From Oceanospirillaceae bacterium (GTDB taxonomy: Bacteria; Pseudomonadota; Gammaproteobacteria; Pseudomonadales; Balneatricaceae), in assembly GCA_023954795.1 (NCBI GenBank), contig JAGSHA010000098.1:1-9462 (forward strand): a stretch of DNA of 9,462 nt. The letters run 5' to 3'. The number at the start of each line of letters is the position of its first letter. Positions within the stretch are counted from its first letter, which is position 1. A program made the position numbers and the translations under genes. Below the pieces are notes generated by a model. It searched no databases. It was not told the origin of the DNA and saw only the letters and a list, made by a program, of their open reading frames with translations. Below are positions 1 through 5,788 of this stretch, piece by piece.

Positions 1-1424
1 ATCACGCAGATAATGATCGTGGGAATATCGATCAGGATGTTACCAATGCGTCCTTCGAGCAGCAGCAAGGGCAGGAAGGCGGCAATGGTCGTCATAGAGG
101 AGGCCATGACGGGTGCCAGCATCCGGTGGGCACCACCAATCGATGCCTGCAGACCCGGTTCCCCCATCTTCAGGTGGGTGAGGGTATCTTCGCCGACAAC
201 AATCGCATCATCGACAATGATCCCCAGCGCCATAATCAAACCAAACAGACTGATCATGTTGATCGAGCCGCCGATGACATACAGCACCGCCAGTGTGGCG
301 AGGAACGAGATCGGTATCCCCACGGTCACCCATGCGGCGACGCGGGCATTGAGGAACAGGAAGAGGATACAGACAACCAGCGCCAGACCACCCAGACCGT
401 TCTTCAGCAACAGGTTGATACGTTCTTTCACCGGCTGCCAGCGTTCGTCAAAGGCGATGATTTTGATGTTGGGTGGCAACAGCGGCTGAGTTTTTGCCAG
501 CCAGTCGTTGAGAATTTTGGCCGTTTTCAGGGTGTCTTCGTTTTCAGTACGGCGCACGCGTACCAGTACCGCGGGTGAGCCCTGATAAAACAGCTCGATC
601 TGTTTGTCTTTAGGGCGCAGCTCGATGTCGGCAACATCTCCCAAGCGGATCAGGCGACCACTTTCGTCGGTAAACAGCGGCAACTGACGGAAGCCTTCAA
701 CGTCACGTTGCTGGCTCAAACTACGAATCTGGCGCGAACCATCACCCTTGGCTGCGGTACCGGCAGGCAGGTCGATGCTGCGTTGTTGGATGCTGGTGGC
801 CACATTGTTCAGGGTCATATCCAGCTCATGCAGCTGGCGTGATGGCACCTGAATAGCGATCTCCTGATCAGGCAGACCGGTGAATTCAATCTTGCTCAGT
901 CCCACCTGAAGCAACTGATGTTCGAAGTCACGCACCATCGGCCGCAATTCGTCCAGAGCGACGTTATCGCCGGAGACCAGCAGGCTGGCGACATTTTCGT
1001 AGCGGATGATCTTCTGTACCAGCGGACGTTCAGCATCTCCGGGCAGATCCTGCTCAATACTGTCGATCTTCTGCTTCACTTCATCGAGCAGGAAATCGCT
1101 GTCCGCATCCTCTTTCACTTCCAGACGGATCGAGGCAATGCTCTGATTGGCGGTTGAGTAGTAGGTATCGATATCGGGCAGGGATTTTAGCTCTTCCTCA
1201 ATCGGCAGGATGATCGAGCGTTCGATATCTTCAGCGGCCGCGCCACTCCAAGTCACCTGAATGGTGATGATATCCAGCTCAAAGTTGGGGAAGAACTGGG
1301 TATTGAGTTTCTTGATGCCCCAGATACCGGCCAGGATCATCAGCACCATCAATAGATTGGCGGCCACCCGGTGTGAAGCAAAAACCGCTGTCAGATTTTG
1401 CAGCGGTCCCTGATAGGTTTTCAT
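1..1424 (-). CDS. RND efflux pump inner-membrane permease (partial, C-terminal part outside window)
   Basis: Proton-driven export subunit of a tripartite RND pump in the inner membrane (AcrB/HAE1 type). The 474 codons in view are the N-terminal half. They hold a first membrane helix at about residues 20-38, the FFPNFELD stretch just after it, the periplasmic porter segment (about 45-330), and then helices 2-4 (about 338-412). The helix-4 motif GIIVDDAIVVGED carries the two adjacent aspartates (D405, D406) of the proton relay. The ATG at 1422-1424 overlaps the TGA of the adaptor gene (ATGA) and has a GAGG ribosome site (plus-strand CCTC at 1432-1435) 7 bases upstream, so the start is secure. 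The reading frame is open to the window edge. Substrates cannot be told from sequence. The VGEDT ending of motif 4, instead of the VENV of AcrB, suggests a clade distinct from AcrB/MexB; this is inference. Confidence 0.95.
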   Translation of the reverse strand, partial: MKTYQGPLQNLTAVFASHRVAANLLMVLMILAGIWGIKKLNTQFFPNFELDIITIQVTWSGAAAEDIERSIILPIEEELKSLPDIDTYYSTANQSIASIRLEVKEDADSDFLLDEVKQKIDSIEQDLPGDAERPLVQKIIRYENVASLLVSGDNVALDELRPMVRDFEHQLLQVGLSKIEFTGLPDQEIAIQVPSRQLHELDMTLNNVATSIQQRSIDLPAGTAAKGDGSRQIRSLSQQRDVEGFRQLPLFTDESGRLIRLGDVADIELRPKDKQIELFYQGSPAVLVRVRRTENEDTLKTAKILNDWLAKTQPLLPPNIKIIAFDERWQPVKERINLLLKNGLGGLALVVCILFLFLNARVAAWVTVGIPISFLATLAVLYVIGGSINMISLFGLIMALGIIVDDAIVVGEDTLTHLKMGEPGLQASIGGAHRMLAPVMASSMTTIAAFLPLLLLEGRIGNILIDIPTIIICV

Positions 1425-2701
1425 TTTCCGGCCTCACGTACTTTCAGACCCGAGATCGCGTTCGGTAGCTGAGTCGTGACAACGCGGTCACCTTGCTGCA
1501 GATCGGCACTGCGAACCAGAATGCGGGTTTTACCGTTGTTGGTGGTGATATCACCCACACGTTCTACGTCGATGGCTTCCAGTCGATCATCGACAATCCG
1601 GTAGATACGGTTGGTGCCGTACAATGCCTGCGGCGGTAGCGCGACAACGTTTTGCTGCACGGGTAATTTCAGATCAATCGCCACGGAACGGCCAGGTTCC
1701 GGCAGCGGGTTGCTGGACTCGATCCGGAAAAAAGCATCCACCCCGGCACGGCCGCTATTGACCTCACCGGCCATACGATCCAGTTGTAGCGCTAATGCTT
1801 GTCCATCCAGCTGGCTGCTGGCGCTGATCGTGCCCTGATCTTTCAGTGCATTGCGGATCAGCGGCAGAATGCGGGAAGGTACCTGTGCGCGCACTTCAAG
1901 CCGGTCAAGGCCGTAGACCGTCAACAGCGGATCACCACTGCGTACCCGGTCACCCGGTGCCACATGCAGTTGAGCGATACGGCCCTCAAACGAGGTGCTG
2001 ATACGGGTGCGTTCCAGATCCAGCAACGCGGTGTCGTACAGCGCTTGTGAGCGGGTGACGCTGGCGGTGATCTGTTTCAGGCGGTTAGGGTGGTCGTTGA
2101 TCGCCTGCTGACGGGTATTCAGGGATAACGCCTGCTGTTGGGCGCTGCGACGGGCGTTGTCGAGTTGCTCCTGACTGGTCAGGTTGCGTTTGTTGAGGTT
2201 TTCGATTCGGCTGACACTCTGCTTGCTCAGCGCCAGCAGGTTCTTTTCAATCTTAAGGGCCTTTAGGTCCGCGTTATAACGCACATTTTCGGCAGATAGC
2301 TGGGCCTCTGCATTACGCAGGTCCGCTTCGCGCTGAGCAACCAGCAGGCGAATGTCGCGGTCATCCAGTTGCAGCAGGGTTTCGTCGGCGCTAAAGGTGC
2401 GTCCGGCATCGGTGGGGGCGGTTTGAACATAGGCCGTCACCGCTGCAGACAGCGTACTCATGCGTGGCGTTTCAACTTTTCCATACAGGACGAGCTCAGG
2501 CTGATGCGCTTCGAGATTGGCGGGGGTGACGCTGACTGCCCAGATCTTTTCGGCAACTGGACGCGAAGGAGCCTGCGGTTTGGTTGCGCGCATATACATG
2601 AAAACAGCGACTGCGATAGCAATAAACAGCAGTGGCAGCAGCCATTTTAAAAAAGTGGATGAACGGGTGCGTTGTTGCCCCGACTGAAGAGCCTGCGTCA
2701 T
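1421..2701 (-). CDS. RND efflux periplasmic adaptor (membrane fusion protein, HlyD/AcrA-like)
   Basis: Periplasmic adaptor that bridges the pump encoded downstream to an outer-membrane channel. At 426 aa it has the usual length. In order it shows a short cytoplasmic N-terminus, a single membrane anchor (about residues 18-37, no lipobox), the first half of a lipoyl domain (about 82-113), a long charged alpha-helical hairpin rich in Q/A/L/R heptads (about 114-232), the second lipoyl half with the APGDRVRSGDPLL motif (248-260), then beta-barrel and membrane-proximal domains (about 266-420). The start ATG at 2699-2701 has only a distant AGGG ribosome site, but no better in-frame start would keep the anchor. 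Its stop overlaps the pump start by 4 bases, indicating translational coupling. No outer-membrane channel gene lies in view, so the pump may borrow a TolC/OprM-type protein or have its own gene beyond the left edge. Confidence 0.93.
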   Translation of the reverse strand: MTQALQSGQQRTRSSTFLKWLLPLLFIAIAVAVFMYMRATKPQAPSRPVAEKIWAVSVTPANLEAHQPELVLYGKVETPRMSTLSAAVTAYVQTAPTDAGRTFSADETLLQLDDRDIRLLVAQREADLRNAEAQLSAENVRYNADLKALKIEKNLLALSKQSVSRIENLNKRNLTSQEQLDNARRSAQQQALSLNTRQQAINDHPNRLKQITASVTRSQALYDTALLDLERTRISTSFEGRIAQLHVAPGDRVRSGDPLLTVYGLDRLEVRAQVPSRILPLIRNALKDQGTISASSQLDGQALALQLDRMAGEVNSGRAGVDAFFRIESSNPLPEPGRSVAIDLKLPVQQNVVALPPQALYGTNRIYRIVDDRLEAIDVERVGDITTNNGKTRILVRSADLQQGDRVVTTQLPNAISGLKVREAGK

Positions 2702-2724
2702 AGATTCAGTATATCCCTGTATGT

Positions 2725-2739
2725 CCGCACATGGTGCGG
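2725..2739. repeat. short perfect inverted repeat, candidate operator of the efflux operon
   Basis: CCGCAC-ATG-GTGCGG: perfect 6-bp arms around a 3-base centre. It begins two bases downstream (minus-strand sense) of the candidate -10 of the efflux operon, so it would cover the transcription start. That is the usual place for a TetR- or MarR-type repressor site on RND operons. The role is inferred, and no regulator gene is present in the window. Confidence 0.4.
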
Positions 2740-2741
2740 GC

Positions 2742-2750
2742 CTTATAACA
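2742..2750 (-). promoter_or_regulatory. candidate extended -10 promoter of the efflux operon
   Basis: Read on the minus strand this is TG-T-TATAAG: an extended TG followed by a hexamer matching TATAAT at five of six positions, about 40 bases upstream of the adaptor start. The hexamer 17 bases further upstream (TAATAT) is a poor -35, as is usual where an extended -10 carries the promoter. Called by eye. Confidence 0.45.
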
Positions 2751-2798
2751 TTAACCGTCGCCCTATATTAGCGGATATTCATGTTGCTACCAGCCAAC

Positions 2799-2826
2799 TT
2801 TACAATTCTTAACCGCGTGATACTTT
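2799..2826 (+). promoter_or_regulatory. candidate sigma70 promoter for the alpha/beta hydrolase gene
   Basis: TTTACA (2799-2804), a 16-base spacer, then TACTTT (2821-2826) preceded by TG in extended -10 position. It would give a leader of about 75 bases. A second TTTACA at 2824-2829 with TATTTA at 2846-2851 is an alternative. Neither -10 is strong, so this is a tentative call. Confidence 0.35.
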
Positions 2827-2871
2827 ACAGTACGAACCGCTTTCTTATTTAGTTCAATCATCTACGGCGTA

Positions 2872-2901
2872 CACAGGAACCTCCTGTGCCACGCAGGGAG
2901 G
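2872..2901 (+). promoter_or_regulatory. leader with two mutually exclusive hairpins, one masking the ribosome binding site
   Basis: Hairpin A is CACAGGA (2872-2878), loop ACC, TCCTGTG (2882-2888): seven perfect pairs. Hairpin B pairs CCTCCTG (2880-2886) with CAGGGAGG (2894-2901), seven pairs with one bulged G and a 7-base loop, and so buries the ribosome binding site GGGAGG (2896-2901), which sits 6 bases before the hydrolase ATG. The two share bases 2880-2886 and cannot form together, so A would free and B would block translation. The pairing is read directly; a regulatory role is inference. Confidence 0.4.
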
Positions 2902-2907
2902 CAATCA

Positions 2908-3756
2908 ATGCATACGGATTCAGTGCTCTGTCTAAACGGGCAGGGTTTTCACCGCATGGTTTACCGTCAGTGGGGCAGCGCCGAAAATGATCGGGTGCTG
3001 GTGTGCGTGCATGGTCTGGCGCGCAACAGTCGTGATTTTGATGATATCGCCAAAGTACTGGCACGGGACTACCGTGTTATTTGCCCGGATGTGGTGGGGC
3101 GTGGCTCGTCTGACTGGTTACCGGCAGGCGTGGAATACGGCATCCCTCAGTATCTGAGTGATATGACTGCACTGTTAGCACGTCTGAATGTTGATAAAGT
3201 CGACTGGTTAGGGACGTCTATGGGCGGCATTATCGGTATGTGTCTGGCGGCGATGCCGAATTCACCTATCCACAGTCTGATTATCAATGATGTGGGTAGC
3301 TTTATCCCCAGCGCTGCGTTGCAGCGCATCAGTGGATATCTGGGCGATAAACGTTTTGCCTCCATGCAGGAGGTGGAGCAGTTCATGCGTACGAACTATA
3401 CCGCCCTGAAAAATATCAACGATCAGCAGTGGGCTCATCTGGCTAAGCACGGTGTACGGGAGTTGGAAGACGGGCAACTGGCGATCCACTATGATCCGGC
3501 CATCGCGACCGCCACGGCAGCCAATGCCGCGAATGACATCGACCTTTCCCTTTTCTGGCAGGCCGTGAATTGTCATCAGGCGCTGATCTGGGGAGAGGAA
3601 TCGGATATCCTCAGCGCCGATACGGTGCAACAGATGCAGGCACAACGACCGGAGATGGAGTTATTAAGTCTGCCGGGTATTGGTCATGCGCCTTCTTTGA
3701 TGGAAGATGATCAGATTCAGTGGGTGCAAGACTGGTTGCGCCGACATCAGCGCTAA
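2908..3756 (+). CDS. alpha/beta-fold hydrolase
   Basis: Soluble cytoplasmic hydrolase of the alpha/beta-hydrolase-1 type (282 aa, no signal peptide). Visible features are the oxyanion-side motif VHGLARNSRDFDD (about residues 34-46), GRGSSD (64-69), the nucleophile elbow GTSMGG with Ser104, a likely acid Asp233 in a WGEESD segment after a strand, and the catalytic His260 in GIGHAPSL. A helical cap lies at about 130-215. The spacing matches esterases, C-C hydrolases and dehalogenase-like enzymes; a serine at the elbow argues against a haloalkane dehalogenase. The substrate cannot be assigned. The ATG at 2908 has a strong GGGAGG site 6 bases upstream. The stop codon TAA is part of the CTAA target duplication of the mobile element that follows, so the insertion left the protein intact. 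Confidence 0.9.
   Translation: MHTDSVLCLNGQGFHRMVYRQWGSAENDRVLVCVHGLARNSRDFDDIAKVLARDYRVICPDVVGRGSSDWLPAGVEYGIPQYLSDMTALLARLNVDKVDWLGTSMGGIIGMCLAAMPNSPIHSLIINDVGSFIPSAALQRISGYLGDKRFASMQEVEQFMRTNYTALKNINDQQWAHLAKHGVRELEDGQLAIHYDPAIATATAANAANDIDLSLFWQAVNCHQALIWGEESDILSADTVQQMQAQRPEMELLSLPGIGHAPSLMEDDQIQWVQDWLRRHQR
3753..3756. repeat. left target-site duplication (CTAA) of the MITE
   Basis: CTAA directly before the left inverted repeat, identical to CTAA at 4020-4023 directly after the right one. It fits the YTAR consensus of IS5-group targets. Three of the four bases are the hydrolase stop codon. Confidence 0.8.
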
Positions 3757-3777
3757 GGAACCTGTGAACAAGTCCGA
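3757..3777 (+). repeat. left terminal inverted repeat of the MITE
   Basis: 21 bp; begins GGAACCTGTGAACAAG and ends TCCGA. It pairs with 3999-4019 at 19 of 21 positions; the two differences are at positions 9 (T here, C in the partner) and 13 (C here, T in the partner). Confidence 0.9.
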
Positions 3778-3786
3778 AACACCTCT

Positions 3787-3882
3787 GGCATTCAGAGCAA
3801 TTCGAGATCAAGGCAACGGTTACAGCCATGCTGGTTGCCTGGCGAAAACCGTTAACACAGAGATCGGGTTGCTCTGAATGCC
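3787..3882. repeat. internal stem-loop 1 of the MITE (14-bp perfect stem)
   Basis: GGCATTCAGAGCAA (3787-3800) is exactly complementary to TTGCTCTGAATGCC (3869-3882) across a 68-base loop. Inside the loop AGGCAAC (3811-3817) can pair with GTTGCCT (3834-3840), or alternatively AACGGTT (3815-3821) with AACCGTT (3847-3853). Confidence 0.9.
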
Positions 3883-3889
3883 CCGTCGG

Positions 3890-3988
3890 GCGGTAGCTAA
3901 AACAGTTTTCTGCTTTGTCAGGAAGCTTGGAAAGGGCCAGCCATTCCGCTGCGCTTCCTTTCGCGCATTAAGCTGTTTTAGCTACCGC
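3890..3988. repeat. internal stem-loop 2 of the MITE (16-bp perfect stem)
   Basis: GCGGTAGCTAAAACAG (3890-3905) is exactly complementary to CTGTTTTAGCTACCGC (3973-3988) across a 67-base loop. The loop holds a 7-bp inner hairpin, AGGAAGC (3920-3926) with GCTTCCT (3953-3959). No T-run follows the stem, so it is not a standard intrinsic terminator. Confidence 0.9.
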
Positions 3989-3998
3989 AGAGAAAGTC

Positions 3999-4019
3999 TC
4001 GGACTTATTCGCAGGTTCC
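3999..4019 (-). repeat. right terminal inverted repeat of the MITE
   Basis: 21 bp; begins TCGGACTTATTC and ends CAGGTTCC, the inverted partner of 3757-3777. Its TTCGCA (4008-4013) resembles a -35 hexamer pointing outward toward the kinase gene. Confidence 0.9.
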
Positions 4020-4023
4020 CTAA
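4020..4023. repeat. right target-site duplication (CTAA) of the MITE
   Basis: CTAA directly after the right inverted repeat, identical to the copy at 3753-3756. Confidence 0.8.
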
Positions 4024-4033
4024 GGCTGAACAT

Positions 4034-4039
4034 TATAAT
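4034..4039 (+). promoter_or_regulatory. perfect -10 hexamer upstream of the kinase gene
   Basis: TATAAT matches the consensus exactly and lies 23 bases before the kinase ATG. The best -35-like hexamer, TTCGCA at 4008-4013, lies inside the right end of the MITE but at a 20-base spacing, longer than the usual 16-18. The site may be a weak native promoter or a hybrid made by the insertion. Confidence 0.35.
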
Positions 4040-4062
4040 AATAACGCGTAGTAGAGGTATCG

Positions 4063-5076
4063 ATGAGTGTATTAACCCACTGGCCTGAAGAGCAGCTTTG
4101 TCTCAGTTATAAAGAGCGCCGTTATGCCGTTGATGCGGTTGAGAAGGCGTTCGCCTCCACCCTTGAATCCCTGAAAGTGGATATCGGGTTGGTGGAGATG
4201 TTTGAGTCTATCTATGTGCCGTTGGGGGCGTGGCTGGCGCGTCGTAAACAGTTGCAACCCGGGCCATTAGTGGTGGGTATTAACGGTGCGCAAGGTGCCG
4301 GAAAATCAACCCTGTTTAACTTGCTGGAAGTGATTTTGACCGAAGGGTTCAACCTCAAGGTCGTGGGTTTTTCCATTGATGATCTGTACCGCACCCATGC
4401 TGAACGTGAACAGCTGGGTGAGGATATCCATCCGTTGTTAGCCACGCGGGGGGTGCCAGGTACACATGACGTTCAGCTTGGGATCGATATTCTGGAGTCT
4501 CTGTGCAGTGGCGATGATAGCCGGGTCACGAAGATTCCGGTGTTTGATAAATCGATCGATGATCGCTGCTCCTCTGAAGTGTGGCAGGAATGGTTTGGTC
4601 CGGCCGATGTGATTGTACTTGAGGGATGGTGTGTGGGGGCAACGCCACAGACCGACGAAGCGCTGTCGTCTGCGATCAATGAGCTGGAACTGCATGAAGA
4701 TCAGGATGCGGAGTGGCGCCGTTACGTCAACACTCAATTGCAGGCCGAGTATGCCAGCCTGTACGAGATGATGGATGTTTTGCTGATGCTGAAAGTGCCT
4801 AGCATGGACGCTGTTTTTGAATGGCGCTCTCTGCAGGAGAAGAAACTGGCTGAGCGGGTGAAATATATCTACGATACGCAGCAGCCCACGGACCACCTGC
4901 GGATCATGGACGAAGGGCAGATCAAACGTTTTATCCAGCATTACGAACGACTGACCCGCCATATGCTGGATGAGATGCCGGGCCGGGCCGATGTGACGCT
5001 GCTGCTGAACGAAAACCATAAGATTTTTGATATCCAGATCAACAAGCCTCTGGAAGAAACGGAAGGACATACATGA
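4063..5076 (+). CDS. P-loop kinase of the D-glycerate 3-kinase (GLYK/Tda10) type
   Basis: Cytoplasmic ATP-dependent small-molecule kinase, 337 aa. The Walker A motif GAQGAGKST (residues 75-83) follows a beta strand, LVVGIN. Downstream come FSIDDLY (103-109), RGVPGTHD (129-136), a basic-acidic FDKS (161-164) and LEGWC (186-190). This order is typical of plant GLYK and yeast Tda10 and sets the family apart from uridine and pantothenate kinases of the same fold. The C-terminal half carries a W-R-x-L-Q-E-K-K-L segment like the lid region of GLYK. The substrate is not certain: glycerate is the family precedent, but bacterial members are largely untested. The ATG at 4063 has AGAGG (4053-4057) 5 bases upstream. 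The TGA stop overlaps the start of the lipoprotein gene (ATGA), so the two are translationally coupled. Confidence 0.85.
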   Translation: MSVLTHWPEEQLCLSYKERRYAVDAVEKAFASTLESLKVDIGLVEMFESIYVPLGAWLARRKQLQPGPLVVGINGAQGAGKSTLFNLLEVILTEGFNLKVVGFSIDDLYRTHAEREQLGEDIHPLLATRGVPGTHDVQLGIDILESLCSGDDSRVTKIPVFDKSIDDRCSSEVWQEWFGPADVIVLEGWCVGATPQTDEALSSAINELELHEDQDAEWRRYVNTQLQAEYASLYEMMDVLLMLKVPSMDAVFEWRSLQEKKLAERVKYIYDTQQPTDHLRIMDEGQIKRFIQHYERLTRHMLDEMPGRADVTLLLNENHKIFDIQINKPLEETEGHT

Positions 5077-5723
5077 AACTGATAATTCGTGCTTTGCTGA
5101 GCACCACTCTGCTGGTTGCACTGACCGGTTGCCAGACCGCTTACTACTCAGCGATGGAGCAGGTCGGCGTGCATAAACGGGATATTCTGGTGGACCGGGT
5201 AGTGGATGCTCGCGACTCACAAGCCGAAGCGCAGGAACAGTTTCAGGATGCGCTGGAGCAATTTCGTTCAGTGGTGCAGTTTGATGGTGGTCAGCTGGAT
5301 AAGGTCTACAACGCGCTGAAAGCAGAGTATGACGACAGTGTGGATGCTGCGTCTGACGTACGTGACCGGATTGAAAAAGTCGAAACCGTTGCCGCGGATC
5401 TGTTTGAAGAGTGGAACGAAGAGCTGGATAAATACAGCAGCCGGGATCTGCGCAATCAGAGTGCCCGTAAGTTACGTGAAACCCGTCAGCGTTACGCGGA
5501 GTTGCTGCGTAGTATGAAGCGTGCGGAGAAGCGTATGGATCCGGTCTTGTCTTCGTTGCAGGACAACGTGTTGTATCTCAAGCACAACCTGAATGCCCGG
5601 GCGATTGGCGCGCTGAAAGGCGAATTTAGTGGCATGCGTCAGGAGATCAACTTGTTGATGCGGGATATGCAGCTGGCGATTAAAGAGTCTGATGCGTTTA
5701 TCCGGTCGATGGAAAGCCGTTAA
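5073..5723 (+). CDS. DUF2959-like coiled-coil lipoprotein
   Basis: Predicted lipoprotein of 216 aa. The signal peptide (residues 1-19) ends in the lipobox LTGC with Cys20; the next residue is Gln rather than Asp, which favours sorting to the outer membrane. The mature part is almost wholly helical and charged, with heptad-like stretches at about 45-80, 85-125, 128-160 and 185-212, suggesting a coiled-coil bundle. The overall pattern (YYSAMEQVGVHKRDILVDRV after the lipobox, and repeated D/E/R-rich helices) is what I associate with DUF2959, a family of unknown function common in marine gammaproteobacteria; this is from memory. The AAGGA site at 5063-5067 and the ATGA overlap with the kinase support the start. 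A terminator follows 33 bases after the stop. No enzymatic residues are evident. Confidence 0.85.
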   Translation: MKLIIRALLSTTLLVALTGCQTAYYSAMEQVGVHKRDILVDRVVDARDSQAEAQEQFQDALEQFRSVVQFDGGQLDKVYNALKAEYDDSVDAASDVRDRIEKVETVAADLFEEWNEELDKYSSRDLRNQSARKLRETRQRYAELLRSMKRAEKRMDPVLSSLQDNVLYLKHNLNARAIGALKGEFSGMRQEINLLMRDMQLAIKESDAFIRSMESR

Positions 5724-5756
5724 GCGGAACGTGATCGGATAAACAGTGAATTGATT

Positions 5757-5785
5757 AAAAGGCGCGGATTAACCGCGCCTTTTTT
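5757..5785. terminator. bidirectional intrinsic terminator between convergent genes
   Basis: AAAA, then GGCGCGG (5761-5767), loop ATTAA, CCGCGCC (5773-5779), then TTTTTT. It has a 7-bp all-GC stem with a 6-base T-run on the plus strand and four T's on the minus strand. It serves the lipoprotein gene ending at 5723 and the opposing lipoprotein gene ending at 5789. Confidence 0.93.
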
Positions 5786-5788
5786 CGT

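Larger units (their letters stand above)
3757..4019. mobile_element. 263-bp IS5-type MITE (non-autonomous element)
   Basis: The element starts with GGAACCTG and ends with CAGGTTCC. The 21-bp terminal inverted repeats match at 19 positions, and a 4-bp direct repeat CTAA flanks both ends. From memory of IS5, the ends of that element read GGAAGGTGCGAAYAAG; the ends here carry the same GGAA and GAA(C/T)AAGTC layout, and the target fits YTAR. It is too short for a transposase and no transposase remnant is visible, so it must be mobilised in trans. The interior is taken up by two stem-loops of nearly equal size (3787-3882 and 3890-3988). Its insertion separates the hydrolase gene from the kinase gene; without it the two would be 39 bp apart. 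The family assignment rests on ends and target only. Confidence 0.85.

Noticed and set aside
13..578. Open frames on the plus strand across the left end (158 and 150 codons).
   Set aside because: They lie antisense to the RND permease, whose frame gives clear helix and DD-motif sequence; the plus-strand products look like no protein family.
3890..3988. Stem-loop 2 of the MITE as an intrinsic terminator for the hydrolase gene.
   Set aside because: The stem is long and the loop is 67 bases, and no T-run follows; it is better explained as part of the mobile element.
3787..3988. The paired stem-loops as integron attC sites.
   Set aside because: The arm ends lack the conserved attC core triplets, and the outer inverted repeats with a 4-bp target duplication fit transposition instead.
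4063..5076. Kinase as uridine kinase or pantothenate kinase.
   Set aside because: The P-loop fold is shared, but the FSIDDLY, RGVPGTHD, FDKS and LEGWC series matches GLYK/Tda10 better.
4438..5220. A 260-codon minus-strand open frame opposite the kinase and lipoprotein genes.
   Set aside because: It is the antisense shadow of two genes with strong motifs and good ribosome sites; its product has no recognisable features.
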